A stretch of DNA of 16,762 nucleotides from Acidobacteriota bacterium (GCA_021809235.1 JAKBAG010000040.1:1-16762); one strand, 5' to 3'; shown: positions 1 to 8,397, counted from the first letter of the stretch. Made by a program: numbers and translations. Notes: generated by a model from the letters alone, not told the origin.

Positions 1-126
1 ATTTTGAATCATCTCTGCCAGTTCCAGCTTGTTCAGCGCAAGCACACTGACCATCTGCATCAGCCCAGGCGTGAGTATCTGGCGCTGGGAGACCTTCAGA
101 TTGAGTCGAGGTTGCAGCAGTGGCAT
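1..126 (-). CDS. rpoN: RNA polymerase sigma-54 factor, N-terminal fragment
   Basis: Only the first 42 codons are inside the window; the gene runs off the left edge. The translated start reads MPLLQPRLNLKVSQRQILTP and continues with a Met/Leu/Gln-rich helix ending near ELAEMIQN. That is the activator-interacting region I of sigma-54, which normally opens with a glutamine- and leucine-rich segment. Sigma-54 directs RNA polymerase to -24/-12 promoters and needs an AAA+ activator to melt DNA. The ATG at 126 is chosen because the conserved segment begins within a few residues of it. The gene follows lptB on the same strand after a 129-base gap. The lptB-rpoN order is widespread in Gram-negative bacteria and supports the call. 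The gap holds a TTGACA on the minus strand (196 to 191) inside a GACA-N5-TGTC repeat, but I see no convincing -10 for it. Confidence 0.88.
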   Translation of the reverse strand, partial: MPLLQPRLNLKVSQRQILTPGLMQMVSVLALNKLELAEMIQN

Positions 127-255
127 GTGCGGGACCTGAATCCAGTGTAAATCTGAGTTTGTGACGGATCAGGGATATTCCGACAATTCCTGTCAACCTG
201 TTCCAGAATGACCCATAGCACGGAGTGCAATCCTTGGAATTGTATGGGGGGGAAA

Positions 256-984
256 TTAATTCAGCGAAAAGCCTTCCCCAAGATAAATCCGGCGCACATC
301 CGGATCTGTGCCCAGCTCCCGAGGGGTTCCGGTACGGAAGATCTGCCCTTCCGCAATAATATAGGCGCGGTCCGTTACTGACAGTGTTTCGCGTACATTG
401 TGATCCGTGATCAGAATACCAATTCCACTGCTCTTCAGATCAAAAATGATCTTCTGCAGATCCAACACTGCGATCGGATCGATGCCGCTGAACGGCTCAT
501 CGAGCAGCAAAAAACTAGGCTGGATACAGAGACATCGAGCAATCTCCACCCTGCGCCGTTCACCGCCAGACAGAGCATAACCTCGCGTAGAACGAATATG
601 CCGGAGGTTCAGTTGCTGGATCAGGCGATCGGTGCGGGACTTCCGCTCGCGATCCGAGATTGGCTGATTTTCCAGCACTGCGAGAATATTCTCCTCGACC
701 GTAAGTTTGCGAAAAACCGACGGTTCCTGTGGTAAATAGCTGATGCCATGGTTTCGTGCACGCAGATACATGGGCACCTTTGTAATCTCATCGAGATCTA
801 CCATGACTTTGCCGGAATCCGGCTGTACCAGCCCGACAATCATGTAGAAACTGGTCGTTTTGCCGGCACCATTAGGCCCCAGCAGTCCCACCACTTCTCC
901 TCGGGAAATATGGACGCTGACGTCGCGAACGACCTGACGGCCACCGTAGCTTTTTGCAATTTTGTCTGTTGTCAGGGTTTGCAT
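256..984 (-). CDS. lptB: Lipopolysaccharide export ABC transporter, ATP-binding subunit
   Basis: This 242-residue protein is the cytoplasmic ATPase that powers LPS extraction from the inner membrane as part of the LptB2FGC complex. All ABC motifs are visible: Walker A GPNGAGKTT (residues 36-44), Q-loop Gln86, signature LSGGERRR (138-145), Walker B FLLLDEP (158-164) with catalytic Glu163, and the H-loop TDHN with His195. The run SGIDPIAV after Walker B and the RKLTVEEN region are typical of LptB rather than of amino-acid importers. Length equals the family norm (about 240). It starts 37 bases downstream of the large LptC-type gene and precedes rpoN, the conserved lpt order. No strong Shine-Dalgarno is seen (an AGAGG lies about 14 bases before the ATG), which fits translation within an operon. 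The lptF and lptG permease genes are not in this window. Confidence 0.96.
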   Translation of the reverse strand: MQTLTTDKIAKSYGGRQVVRDVSVHISRGEVVGLLGPNGAGKTTSFYMIVGLVQPDSGKVMVDLDEITKVPMYLRARNHGISYLPQEPSVFRKLTVEENILAVLENQPISDRERKSRTDRLIQQLNLRHIRSTRGYALSGGERRRVEIARCLCIQPSFLLLDEPFSGIDPIAVLDLQKIIFDLKSSGIGILITDHNVRETLSVTDRAYIIAEGQIFRTGTPRELGTDPDVRRIYLGEGFSLN

Positions 985-1021
985 GATTTGCGAATGCGCC
1001 TCTGGTACCTCAGCATACAGC

Positions 1022-3505
1022 TTAACGGTGTTCGTAGGTGCGGGTATGGGTCACGCCGGACGCATCCAGAATCCGAACCCGATCATCCGTCAGCCGCAGC
1101 TGAATCTCTCGTCCGGAAATGGTTCCCCGCTGGTCATCAGTTAGGCTGGGGCTCCTGCCATCTCCTCCACGCAACACTGCCGTTGCATCTCCGCTGGTGT
1201 AAACAAGGGATGCGCCCTTTCCGGTTCTGCCTGGCATTTGCAGCTGCACATCTCCGCGACACTCCATCCGATCTACCGCAGTCAATGGCGTACTCTGTGC
1301 CCCTGCAGCGGAAGACTGTCCCGGATGCATTTGCACAAATACATGATTGGATTGCACCCACGCCAGTCCATCCATGGTAGGGATGGTCACGAAAACCTGC
1401 CGCAGTGGCTCTGCCGTAAAGTTCGCAAGCGATTGCGCGTAGGACTCATGCAATCGACCGCTGGTCAAGCGCAGAATCCTTGCCACCATACCCCTTCCCT
1501 GCTCCGCCCCGGTAGCTCCTGCTCTGGATGAGCGAGGACTCTCTGCCAACACAGTCACCACCGGATTCTGAGCCTGAGACGTATCGGCGTCGAGCGTCTG
1601 CCGCATCCGATTCAGGCGGATTCGGGGGGCCGTTACAGAGCTTGCATCTTGCCACAGATGCGCAGAGTGCTGAGCATCGCCCAGAAAGGTCATTTCCTGC
1701 GAACTGTTCTTCCAGTCGGCGTGTTGAGCCTGGACGTGAACCGCGGAGCGGGATCCGTTCGAACGTTCGGGTGCGGAATCGTCGGCGGCCCAGGTCGCGC
1801 TCACAGCATCCTCTGCGGAAACATCCTGACTCGTGCGATTCAGATCAATTTTGCTGGCAGTAATCCTGAAACCACTGCCTTGAATCTGCGGTCTTTGCTG
1901 CGATGATCCCAGCAGATGCAGCAATCCTGAAGTGCCATCATAGACGGAGCGAGTGGCTGTTGCCTGAACTGACTGGATTGCCGCACTCGATTTCGGATCC
2001 TGCTGCTCCGCATGGAGGATGACATTGCCCGTCTGGAGGATACTTTGAATCTGATCACTTGCCGAATCTCTGCGGATGCGATCCCGGGAAGAAACCACCC
2101 CATGTCTGGAGTGCATGATCAGCATCTGCACATCCAACGTATCGGATTGGCTACTCCAGCGGTTCTTCCAGAATTTGGCATTGCCTGTCTGCTGTTCAAA
2201 GCCTGAATGCCCTGTTCCAAGTAGCTCGGACAGGTCCCCATCCGCAGTAAACATGGCCTTCACGTGGTCGGCATGCATCCTGGAGCTTTGTGGAAGCTGA
2301 CCAGTGATCATCGTCGAGGAGTTGATCGCAACGCTGCCATCTCCATCCATCTCACGCAGTTGTAGCTGCCTGCTTGTTTTTGCGGATGCATTGGCCGTCG
2401 GCAGTGAGGCAAACTCCAGTTTGGCCGTCTGCGAGCGCCATGACCGGAAAAGTTGCATAGCCTGTCCATGTGCAGGAACAGAGTTCTGTTCCTCCTCCAT
2501 GCGCGCACCATCCAGCAACTGCACGCTACGCAATACCCCAGAATTATCAAAGTGCAAATCTGCCTGCGTCGAGGATCCTGTTACCTTTCGGTTATCCTGC
2601 ACGAGCTGAAAATGTGTTCCGCCGGACAGGACTCCAAGCGTAGGCTGGCTTCGGGTATTGAACTGAAAATCGGCAATTTCCGATCGCGCATCGGCACCCT
2701 GAAGGGAATGTAAATGGACGCGATCAGCGGCATGCAAAGAGAGAACGGAGCCGTCTGTCCGAAATTGCAGATTTGCGTGGTCAGCCTCGGCAGAGCCAGC
2801 CGGATAGTGCATCTGCATTTGGCTCAGGACCGCAGACAGGGCCGCTTTATCCATCTCGGCATGATCGGCCTGCACAGAGATAGGCTGACCTTGCTGCTGA
2901 ATCTGTATATGGACATCGGAGTTAAGAATCAGCTTTCCGTGTATGGCATCGTACGTGGCTCCCATCGCCGTGCCGCTCCCCTGCGGAAGCTGAAAGTCCA
3001 GATGCTGACTGGTTGTCGCAATCTCGCTTTTCTGATCAAAGATCAGGCCACTGGTACGAATTTGGATTTGGGAGTTTTGCGCCTGTTCTTCAGAGTTCGC
3101 CTGCGAAGGGCGACGGACAAGTATCTCGACCACTCCTTTGGCAACCGCGCGCCCTTGTGTCTGATTGTAGGAAAACTCATCTCCGCGAATCGTATCTTCA
3201 GGCGCGCCACTGGGATTGAAAAATTCAATTTGAACTTGATGCAGCTCTGTTTCCCCGCTTTGTCGGGTCTGCTCCGCTTTCTCCGCGTGAATATGAAAGA
3301 GGGTTTTTCCCCTGCGTGTCTGCGTATAGTCAAACTGGTTGGCAGCAAGCTGAATATCAGCGCCTAGCCTCCGCGGAAGATCCTGCAGCAGCGCCCGTCG
3401 CTTCCAATGTCCGAAGAGTAAAAATCCCACCACGACAAGAAAGATCAGCAGACCAGCCACCAGGATGATATTGCGCGCACGCTCGATGCTGAGGAATGGC
3501 TTCAT
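1022..3505 (-). CDS. lptC: Giant LptC/LptA-type LPS transport protein (OstA-like fusion)
   Basis: An 827-residue protein with one N-terminal membrane anchor (about residues 11-31, hydrophobic between RARN and GHWKRR) and a long periplasmic part rich in Gln, Ser, Ala and His. LptC (about 190 aa) links the inner-membrane LptBFG complex to LptA (about 185 aa), the beta-jellyroll bridge across the periplasm. Residues about 35-200 resemble LptC (FHIHAEKAEQ, then HQVQIEFFNPSG). The last about 100 residues have an OstA/LptA flavour (MECRGDVQLQM, AVLRGGDG, GREIQLRLTDDRVRI). The middle repeats short strand patterns (LHLLGSSQ, MTFLGDAQ, VHVQAQHADWKN) that could be more jellyroll turns. It sits between an unknown gene (19-base gap) and lptB (37-base gap), exactly where separate lptC and lptA usually lie. 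The domain assignment is by recognition and position, not by a profile search; the LptC half is firmer than the multi-module reading. Confidence 0.8.
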   Translation of the reverse strand: MKPFLSIERARNIILVAGLLIFLVVVGFLLFGHWKRRALLQDLPRRLGADIQLAANQFDYTQTRRGKTLFHIHAEKAEQTRQSGETELHQVQIEFFNPSGAPEDTIRGDEFSYNQTQGRAVAKGVVEILVRRPSQANSEEQAQNSQIQIRTSGLIFDQKSEIATTSQHLDFQLPQGSGTAMGATYDAIHGKLILNSDVHIQIQQQGQPISVQADHAEMDKAALSAVLSQMQMHYPAGSAEADHANLQFRTDGSVLSLHAADRVHLHSLQGADARSEIADFQFNTRSQPTLGVLSGGTHFQLVQDNRKVTGSSTQADLHFDNSGVLRSVQLLDGARMEEEQNSVPAHGQAMQLFRSWRSQTAKLEFASLPTANASAKTSRQLQLREMDGDGSVAINSSTMITGQLPQSSRMHADHVKAMFTADGDLSELLGTGHSGFEQQTGNAKFWKNRWSSQSDTLDVQMLIMHSRHGVVSSRDRIRRDSASDQIQSILQTGNVILHAEQQDPKSSAAIQSVQATATRSVYDGTSGLLHLLGSSQQRPQIQGSGFRITASKIDLNRTSQDVSAEDAVSATWAADDSAPERSNGSRSAVHVQAQHADWKNSSQEMTFLGDAQHSAHLWQDASSVTAPRIRLNRMRQTLDADTSQAQNPVVTVLAESPRSSRAGATGAEQGRGMVARILRLTSGRLHESYAQSLANFTAEPLRQVFVTIPTMDGLAWVQSNHVFVQMHPGQSSAAGAQSTPLTAVDRMECRGDVQLQMPGRTGKGASLVYTSGDATAVLRGGDGRSPSLTDDQRGTISGREIQLRLTDDRVRILDASGVTHTRTYEHR

Positions 3506-3524
3506 GTCGGGTGCCGGATATTCC

Positions 3525-4136
3525 TCAGGGGATAGGATTCAAGCGCTGCTGCAGCCGAGTCGCCAGGGAATCGCCCAGCTCTGACCAGAGCAGTCGCGAG
3601 GACGGCTCAGTTTCCTGCTGCAACGCCTCCACAAGAGCAATCAATTGGCGGATATTTTCCTCGATATAGCGCAATGCCTTCTCATCCAGCCGGATTCCTT
3701 CCTGCAAAAATGCCTCGTCTACGCCAAAATCGATGCGGATATGCCCTTCCTGCGCCCAGAGTCCGTCATCAAACTCCGGCCCATAGGCAATCACACGTAC
3801 CAGACGGCGATGTCGGACCCAGCCTTCGTCCCCCTCCAAAGCTTCCTTCTTTTCCCACAGACTCCAGCCAATCTGAAATTCACAGGCATCGTCTGGATGA
3901 AAGAGCTCCAGCGCCTGCATCACGGCATAGTCAATCCGAGCAGCATGTTCGCCTGCGCCATAGATTTCTTGAAATGATGCAGCTTCCCGCCAGTTCAGCG
4001 GCCATACGGTCACGGAAAACACACCGGGTTCTCCACCATGGTGCGCAAACTGGCTCAGCACCTGCTGGAGCTTTTCCTCCAGCGCCTCTATCCGCAATTG
4101 GGGATACCACAAACTCAGCGAAATCGTGTCAGACAT
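3525..4136 (-). CDS. Uncharacterised protein encoded upstream of the lpt genes
   Basis: I do not recognise this 203-residue protein. The frame is open to an ATG at 4193, but I place the start at 4136 (MSDTISLSLWYPQ). The longer form would run into the divergent hydrolase promoter, and its extra 19 residues look non-coding. The protein is soluble by eye, with no signal peptide or membrane segment. It is acidic and aromatic-rich (VTVWPLNWREAA, EFQIGWSLWEKKEA, HIRIDFGVDEAF) and ends in a long amphipathic helix (about residues 150-180) that could form a coiled coil. It lies 19 bases before the LptC-type gene on the same strand and is probably cotranscribed with it. In other phyla this slot often holds kdsC or kdsD, but no haloacid-dehalogenase or sugar-isomerase motif is visible here. 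TACAAT (4153 to 4148) lies 11 bases before the ATG and may be its -10. Confidence 0.75.
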   Translation of the reverse strand: MSDTISLSLWYPQLRIEALEEKLQQVLSQFAHHGGEPGVFSVTVWPLNWREAASFQEIYGAGEHAARIDYAVMQALELFHPDDACEFQIGWSLWEKKEALEGDEGWVRHRRLVRVIAYGPEFDDGLWAQEGHIRIDFGVDEAFLQEGIRLDEKALRYIEENIRQLIALVEALQQETEPSSRLLWSELGDSLATRLQQRLNPIP

Positions 4137-4197
4137 TCCACGTCCATTGTAGCCGCAGGTCGATCCAACGCGCAGGATGAAAAACCCGACCATGCGT

Positions 4198-4206
4198 TGC
4201 TATACT
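4198..4206 (+). promoter_or_regulatory. Extended -10 promoter, probably giving a leaderless mRNA
   Basis: The sequence TGCTATACT is an extended -10 (TGN plus TATACT, 5 of 6 matches to consensus). Its last base is 6 bases before the ATG at 4213, so initiation at the usual distance would start the transcript at or next to the A of the ATG. A weak -35 (TGAAAA, 4178-4183) lies 17 bases upstream. No Shine-Dalgarno sequence precedes the ATG, which fits a leaderless message. Confidence 0.6.
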
Positions 4207-4212
4207 TCGCCC

Positions 4213-5289
4213 ATGTCCATTCACATGCGTTCTTTGCTTCGAAATTTACCGACACTCCTTCTGCTTTCTGTCTTCGCCGTTTCCGGAGCCGCAGCTCAGG
4301 CACAGTCGGCAGCAACCGCTGCAGAAGGGGCACAACAGTTTGCCTCCCTCGGAGATTTTCCGCTCGTAAGTGGAAACAAAATTCTCGATTGTCGCATGGG
4401 ATATCGGACCTGGGGGAACAAAAATGCCACCGGCAGCAACATCCTCCTGGTTCCCATGTGGTTCACCGGGACCACGGCGCAACTTGTCCAATGGGTTGGA
4501 CCGGGGAAACTGCTGGACACCTCGCGCTACTACATTGTCGGCATCGATCCGCTTGCGGACGGCATCTCGTCATCTCCATCCAATAGCAAACGCCAGCCAC
4601 GGATGACCTTTCCCGCCATTACCATTCAGGATATGGTAGCCAGTGAATATGCGCTTGTTACAAAGGTTCTGGGCATCCGGCATGTGCATGCCGTGCTGGG
4701 CATGTCCATGGGAGGCATGCAAACCTTCGAGTGGATGGTTGCGCATCCCGATTTTATGGACGATGCGGTACCCATCGTTGGCTCTCCCCGGCTCACATCC
4801 TATGACCTTCTGCTCTGGCATGCGGAGATGGATGCCATCCTGTCCAGTCCGAATTGGCAGATGGGCAACTATCAGCAGAATCCTTCCATCCCCATGGTGC
4901 AAATCGTTCATAACATGAACATCACCACCCCGCACCACTACGCGGCTACCACCAGTAGAGATGGCTTCCCTGCCATATACGCAGGTTATGGCAACTGGAA
5001 TGCCGACGGCTTTGATGCGAACAATCGCATCTACCAGCTGCAGGCCATGATCTCCCAGGACATCGCGCACGGCGGAAACCTGGAGGCTGCGGCACAACAG
5101 GTGCATGCAAAGGTTTTGGCCGTAGTATCCGAGCAGGATCACATGGTCAATCCCGGACCGGCACTTGCATTTGCTCCTGCAATCCATGCCAAGGTCCTGG
5201 AGCTGCACTCCGACTGCGGCCATCTGGCGCCAAACTGCGAGGCGGATACAGTCAGCACGGCGGTGCATCAATTTCTAGCAGCAAACTGA
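4213..5289 (+). CDS. Secreted MetX-like alpha/beta hydrolase
   Basis: This 358-residue protein belongs to the homoserine O-acetyltransferase-like branch of alpha/beta hydrolases. The start at 4213 is chosen over the ATG at 4177 because an extended -10 lies just before it and it gives a clean signal peptide: MSIHMR, a hydrophobic run (NLPTLLLLSVFAVSG), and AAAQAQ as a likely cleavage region near residues 28-31. The catalytic triad is visible: Ser165 in GMSMGG, Asp309 in SEQDHMVNPGP and His337 in CGHLAPNCE. MetX-type landmarks are present (YRTWGN near the N-terminus, GIDPLADGIS, IQDMVASEYALV). True MetX is cytoplasmic, so an exported form more likely acts as an esterase, lactonase or acyltransferase outside the cytoplasm; the substrate cannot be read from the sequence. 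It is transcribed alone, divergent from the lpt operon and convergent with glyS. Confidence 0.87.
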   Translation: MSIHMRSLLRNLPTLLLLSVFAVSGAAAQAQSAATAAEGAQQFASLGDFPLVSGNKILDCRMGYRTWGNKNATGSNILLVPMWFTGTTAQLVQWVGPGKLLDTSRYYIVGIDPLADGISSSPSNSKRQPRMTFPAITIQDMVASEYALVTKVLGIRHVHAVLGMSMGGMQTFEWMVAHPDFMDDAVPIVGSPRLTSYDLLLWHAEMDAILSSPNWQMGNYQQNPSIPMVQIVHNMNITTPHHYAATTSRDGFPAIYAGYGNWNADGFDANNRIYQLQAMISQDIAHGGNLEAAAQQVHAKVLAVVSEQDHMVNPGPALAFAPAIHAKVLELHSDCGHLAPNCEADTVSTAVHQFLAAN

Positions 5290-5318
5290 CGCACGGATCG
5301 GCCGACACGCACAAGCAG

Positions 5319-5356
5319 GAATCGAGCAGCCTGTGAGGGGTCAGGCTGCCCGATTC
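5319..5356. terminator. Hairpin between convergent genes, probable bidirectional terminator
   Basis: GAATCG-a-GCAGCCTG (5319-5333) pairs with CAGGCTGC-c-CGATTC (5342-5356): 14 base pairs with one A/C mismatch around an 8-base loop. It lies exactly between the stop of the plus-strand hydrolase (5289) and the stop of minus-strand glyS (5369). Neither side carries a good T-run, so it may work as a Rho-assisted terminator or a 3'-end stabiliser rather than a classical intrinsic terminator. Confidence 0.65.
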
Positions 5357-5368
5357 GGATCCAAACTT

Positions 5369-7447
5369 TCAGGCGATGACAATCTCCGAGAAATCGGCAA
5401 TCCCGGAGATACTGGATAGCAGCGTTTCAATCAGCTGTAATCGCGCAGCGCGCAATGGCCTCTCCGTCGTCATCACCATGATCTTAGTGAAGAACGCATC
5501 CACTTCGGGAGCGATTCCGGCAATGCTCTCCAAAGCCTGCTGATAGGCACGCTTCTGCCGTAATACATCACTCTCTGCACTCAGGCGGCTGACGGCTTCG
5601 GTAAGCGCTATCTCTTCCGGCTCCCGCAACAGCGCTTTCTCTTCCGAAGACCAATCCATCCCGGACTCTTTGGCCTGATCCAGAATGTTTCGTATGCGTT
5701 TATAGGCAGCCGCTACGGCCATGAAATTCGCTGAGCCGCGTACTGTCGTTAGTGCCTCACATCGCGCACATATATCAGGAATATCCCCGTCTCCTGTGGC
5801 CAGCACAGCGGCAATCACATCGTACGAAAACTGACGTGTTTCCCGTAGATAGAAGCTAAGCCGTTCGCGCAGAAAAGGTGCCACATGATCCTGCGCCTGC
5901 CCGGCCGCAGCAATCAGCTCCTCCAGTCGTAAGGGCATCTGAGACTCAGCCAGTATGCGAATGATGGCATTTCCCGCGCGACGCAGCGCAAACGGATCAC
6001 GCGAGCCGGAGGGAATGTTGCCGATCGAGAACATCGACGCGATAGTCTGGATGCGATCCACGAGGCCAAGAATCTGAGCCTCGATCGTCATCGGAATCGC
6101 GTCCTCCATCGATGCCGGCATGTACTGGGAATAGATCGCTTGAGCCACGGTTTCGCCCAGGCCTTGTGTGCGCGCGTATAAACCACCAACAATGCCTTGT
6201 AGTTCTGTAAACTCTTTCACCAGTTCTGCTGTCAGATCTGTCTTTGCAAGCAGAACAGCTTGCAGCAATGCCGACTTGTCAAACACCTTGCCACGATCAG
6301 CCAGAATTTTACTCACAGTTTCCGCGATGGTGAGATTCTGTTCCGTCTTCCAGTGGTAACTACCCAGATCCTTCTGAAAGGTGACATTGCGTAGCATTTC
6401 CACGCGCTCGGTGAGCATAGACTTCTGGTCGGCATTCCAGAAGAACTGGGCATCCTTGAAGCGCGAACGCAACACGCGTTCATTGCCATGTCGGATGATC
6501 GACTGCCCTTCGGCATCCACTTCTGTATTCAGCACGGTCAGGAAGTGCGGAAAAAGCTCACCATTGGAATCTTCCAGTGCAAAGTACTTCTGATGATCCC
6601 GCATGACTGTGACCAGAACTTCCTGCGGCAGGCTCAGGTACTCGGTTTCGAAGGTACCCAGCAGCACCGTTGGCCATTCCGTCAGATGCACCACCGTTTC
6701 GACAAGTTCCTCATCTTCCCGCCAGCGGGCTCCGCCAACCGTCCGCGTCACCCGGTCCAAAGCCTTCCGAATGCCATGGCGCCGCTCTTCCGGACTGACA
6801 AGTACGAAGGCGCTCTTCAGACGATCCTCATATGCGCTGGCATTCGCCAGCGTGACCGCTTCCGGTCCGTGCAAAATACGATGTCCGTAACTGAGATTTG
6901 CTGCGGTATACCCTGCGAAGGAAAATGGAATGACCTCCTCGTCCAGCAATGCGACCAACCATCGCACCGGACGAACAAATCGTTCCGGCTTCCCTGCTCG
7001 CCAGTACATATTCTTCGGCCAATACAGTCCGCCAATGCAGGATGTCAGGCCTGCCATCAGAATGGCCTGTGCGGACTCCCCTTTCCGCAGGACGGTCGCC
7101 CCGACATACTCACCCTTGGGCGTGATGACCTTGCGCAGTTGGCTCACGGAAACACCCGCCTTGCGGGCAAATGCTGCCGCCGCAGGGCTGAAGGACTCCT
7201 GCTGCCAGGCAATCTTCCAGGAGGGTCCGACCATTTCCTCTTCTATGTCCGGCTGTAGCGTGATCACATCCGTCACGCGCACGGCGAGTCTTCGCGGTGT
7301 GGAGTAGGAGCGTATCAACGCGCTGTCCTCCAGCAGACGTGCCTCACGCAGCAGCATCTCCACGCGCGTTGCCAGCTCCTGCTGAGCGGCCAGGATCATG
7401 CGCGCGGGAATTTCCTCCAGTCCAATCTCAAGCAAAAAATCTGGCAT
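5369..7447 (-). CDS. glyS: Glycyl-tRNA synthetase beta subunit
   Basis: This 692-residue protein is the beta chain of the alpha2-beta2 bacterial glycyl-tRNA synthetase; it recognises tRNA-Gly and carries editing- and anticodon-binding-type domains. The start at 7447 gives the canonical opening MPDFLLEIGLEEIPAR. The frame is open 53 codons further upstream, but that stretch overlaps glyQ and is Cys/Arg-rich noise. Family signatures include the MVGPSWK region, GEYVGATVLRKGE, FVRPVRWLVALLD, VMRDHQKYFALED, LPHFLTVLNTE-like GELFPHFLTVLNTE, and SGSRDPFALRRAGNAI before the C-terminal DALR-like helical domain. Length matches the family norm (about 690). It follows glyQ by 5 bases on the same strand, which gives near-stoichiometric synthesis of the two subunits. 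Confidence 0.97.
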   Translation of the reverse strand: MPDFLLEIGLEEIPARMILAAQQELATRVEMLLREARLLEDSALIRSYSTPRRLAVRVTDVITLQPDIEEEMVGPSWKIAWQQESFSPAAAAFARKAGVSVSQLRKVITPKGEYVGATVLRKGESAQAILMAGLTSCIGGLYWPKNMYWRAGKPERFVRPVRWLVALLDEEVIPFSFAGYTAANLSYGHRILHGPEAVTLANASAYEDRLKSAFVLVSPEERRHGIRKALDRVTRTVGGARWREDEELVETVVHLTEWPTVLLGTFETEYLSLPQEVLVTVMRDHQKYFALEDSNGELFPHFLTVLNTEVDAEGQSIIRHGNERVLRSRFKDAQFFWNADQKSMLTERVEMLRNVTFQKDLGSYHWKTEQNLTIAETVSKILADRGKVFDKSALLQAVLLAKTDLTAELVKEFTELQGIVGGLYARTQGLGETVAQAIYSQYMPASMEDAIPMTIEAQILGLVDRIQTIASMFSIGNIPSGSRDPFALRRAGNAIIRILAESQMPLRLEELIAAAGQAQDHVAPFLRERLSFYLRETRQFSYDVIAAVLATGDGDIPDICARCEALTTVRGSANFMAVAAAYKRIRNILDQAKESGMDWSSEEKALLREPEEIALTEAVSRLSAESDVLRQKRAYQQALESIAGIAPEVDAFFTKIMVMTTERPLRAARLQLIETLLSSISGIADFSEIVIA

Positions 7448-7452
7448 TGACG

Positions 7453-8397
7453 TTACTCTTTCCCTGCTGCTGTCTGCTGATTGGTATAGGCACGCGCCAC
7501 GCCTACGGCGAGTGCTCGAATTCTTGCAATCACACCCACCCGCTCGGTAACAGAAATCGCTCCGCGTGCATCCAGAAGGTTGAACAGGTGCGAACACTTC
7601 AGGCAAAGATCAAACGCGGCCAGCAGTGGATATCGACCGATCTTCATCCGATCCTTGCTGTTTTCCAGCACTCTGGCGCCATCAATCAGGGATTGGCATT
7701 CTGTCTCGTACAAGCGGAGATGCTCCCACAGATGGCTCACGTCAGCATACTCGAAGTTATATACCGAAAACTGAAGCTCCTCCTCAAGTCGAATGTCGCC
7801 GTAGCGAACCTCCGCTCCAGTTACCGGATCGCGCATCCAGACGATGTCATAGATTGATTCCACGTCCTGCAGAAATGCCGCAATCCGCTCCAGGCCGTAT
7901 GTGATTTCCGCTGTGATGGGGTCCAGATCAATTCCGCCGCACTGCTGGAAATACGTGAACTGGGTGATCTCCAATCCATCCAGCATCACCTGCCAGCCGA
8001 TACCCCAGGCTCCAAGTGTGGGCGACTCCCAGTTATCCTCTTCAAACTTCAAATCATGGCGGCGCAGATCTATCCCGATGGCAGTAAGGGACTCCAGATA
8101 CAGCTCCTGAATATCGGCCGGTGGCGGCTTCATAATGAGCTGAAACTGCGTATGCTTAAACAGTCGGTTGGGATTTTCTCCGTACCGGCCATCCGCCGGG
8201 CGACGTGAAGGCTGCGCATATCCCACTCGATAGCGACGCGGTCCCAGGACACGCAGGAAAGTCTCCGGAGCCATCGTGCCGGCACCCACCTCTACGTCAT
8301 AGGGTTGCTGCAGCACACATCCACGGGAGGCCCAGAATGTCTGCAAGCGAAAGAGGAGTTCCTGGAAGGTAAGCGGATTCGTCAGTTGGCCAGACAC
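7453..8397 (-). CDS. glyQ: Glycyl-tRNA synthetase alpha subunit
   Basis: This is the catalytic alpha chain of class II glycyl-tRNA synthetase, which forms glycyl-adenylate and charges tRNA-Gly together with GlyS. Diagnostic segments are TFQELLFRLQTFW, QPYDVEVGAGT, YAQPSRRPADGRYGENPNR, WGIGWQVMLDGLEITQFTYF and ITYGLERIAAFLQ. I choose a GTG start at 8397 (314 aa). AAAGG lies 6 bases before it, and the product then starts close to the conserved TFQ segment. The in-frame ATG at 8430 adds 11 residues and has no Shine-Dalgarno. A CATAAT (8434 to 8429) is a possible -10; if it is used, the transcript would start inside the longer reading frame, which also favours the GTG. The C-terminus ends in the usual AYTNQQ-type tail. 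Confidence 0.95.
   Translation of the reverse strand: MSGQLTNPLTFQELLFRLQTFWASRGCVLQQPYDVEVGAGTMAPETFLRVLGPRRYRVGYAQPSRRPADGRYGENPNRLFKHTQFQLIMKPPPADIQELYLESLTAIGIDLRRHDLKFEEDNWESPTLGAWGIGWQVMLDGLEITQFTYFQQCGGIDLDPITAEITYGLERIAAFLQDVESIYDIVWMRDPVTGAEVRYGDIRLEEELQFSVYNFEYADVSHLWEHLRLYETECQSLIDGARVLENSKDRMKIGRYPLLAAFDLCLKCSHLFNLLDARGAISVTERVGVIARIRALAVGVARAYTNQQTAAGKE

Noticed and set aside
2714..3367. 217-codon plus-strand open frame
   Set aside because: Fully antisense to the LptC-type gene, with no ribosome binding site and no recognisable domain; a shadow of that gene's codon usage.
4570..5271. 233-codon minus-strand open frame opposite the exported hydrolase
   Set aside because: The sequence is His/Gly/Met-rich with no family resemblance, and the plus strand has a complete catalytic triad and signal peptide.
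6488..7258. 256-codon plus-strand open frame inside glyS
   Set aside because: Antisense to a well-conserved part of glyS; no coding character of its own.
7448..7606. 53-codon extension of glyS
   Set aside because: It overlaps the end of glyQ and is Cys/Arg-rich; the conserved GlyS N-terminus starts at 7447.
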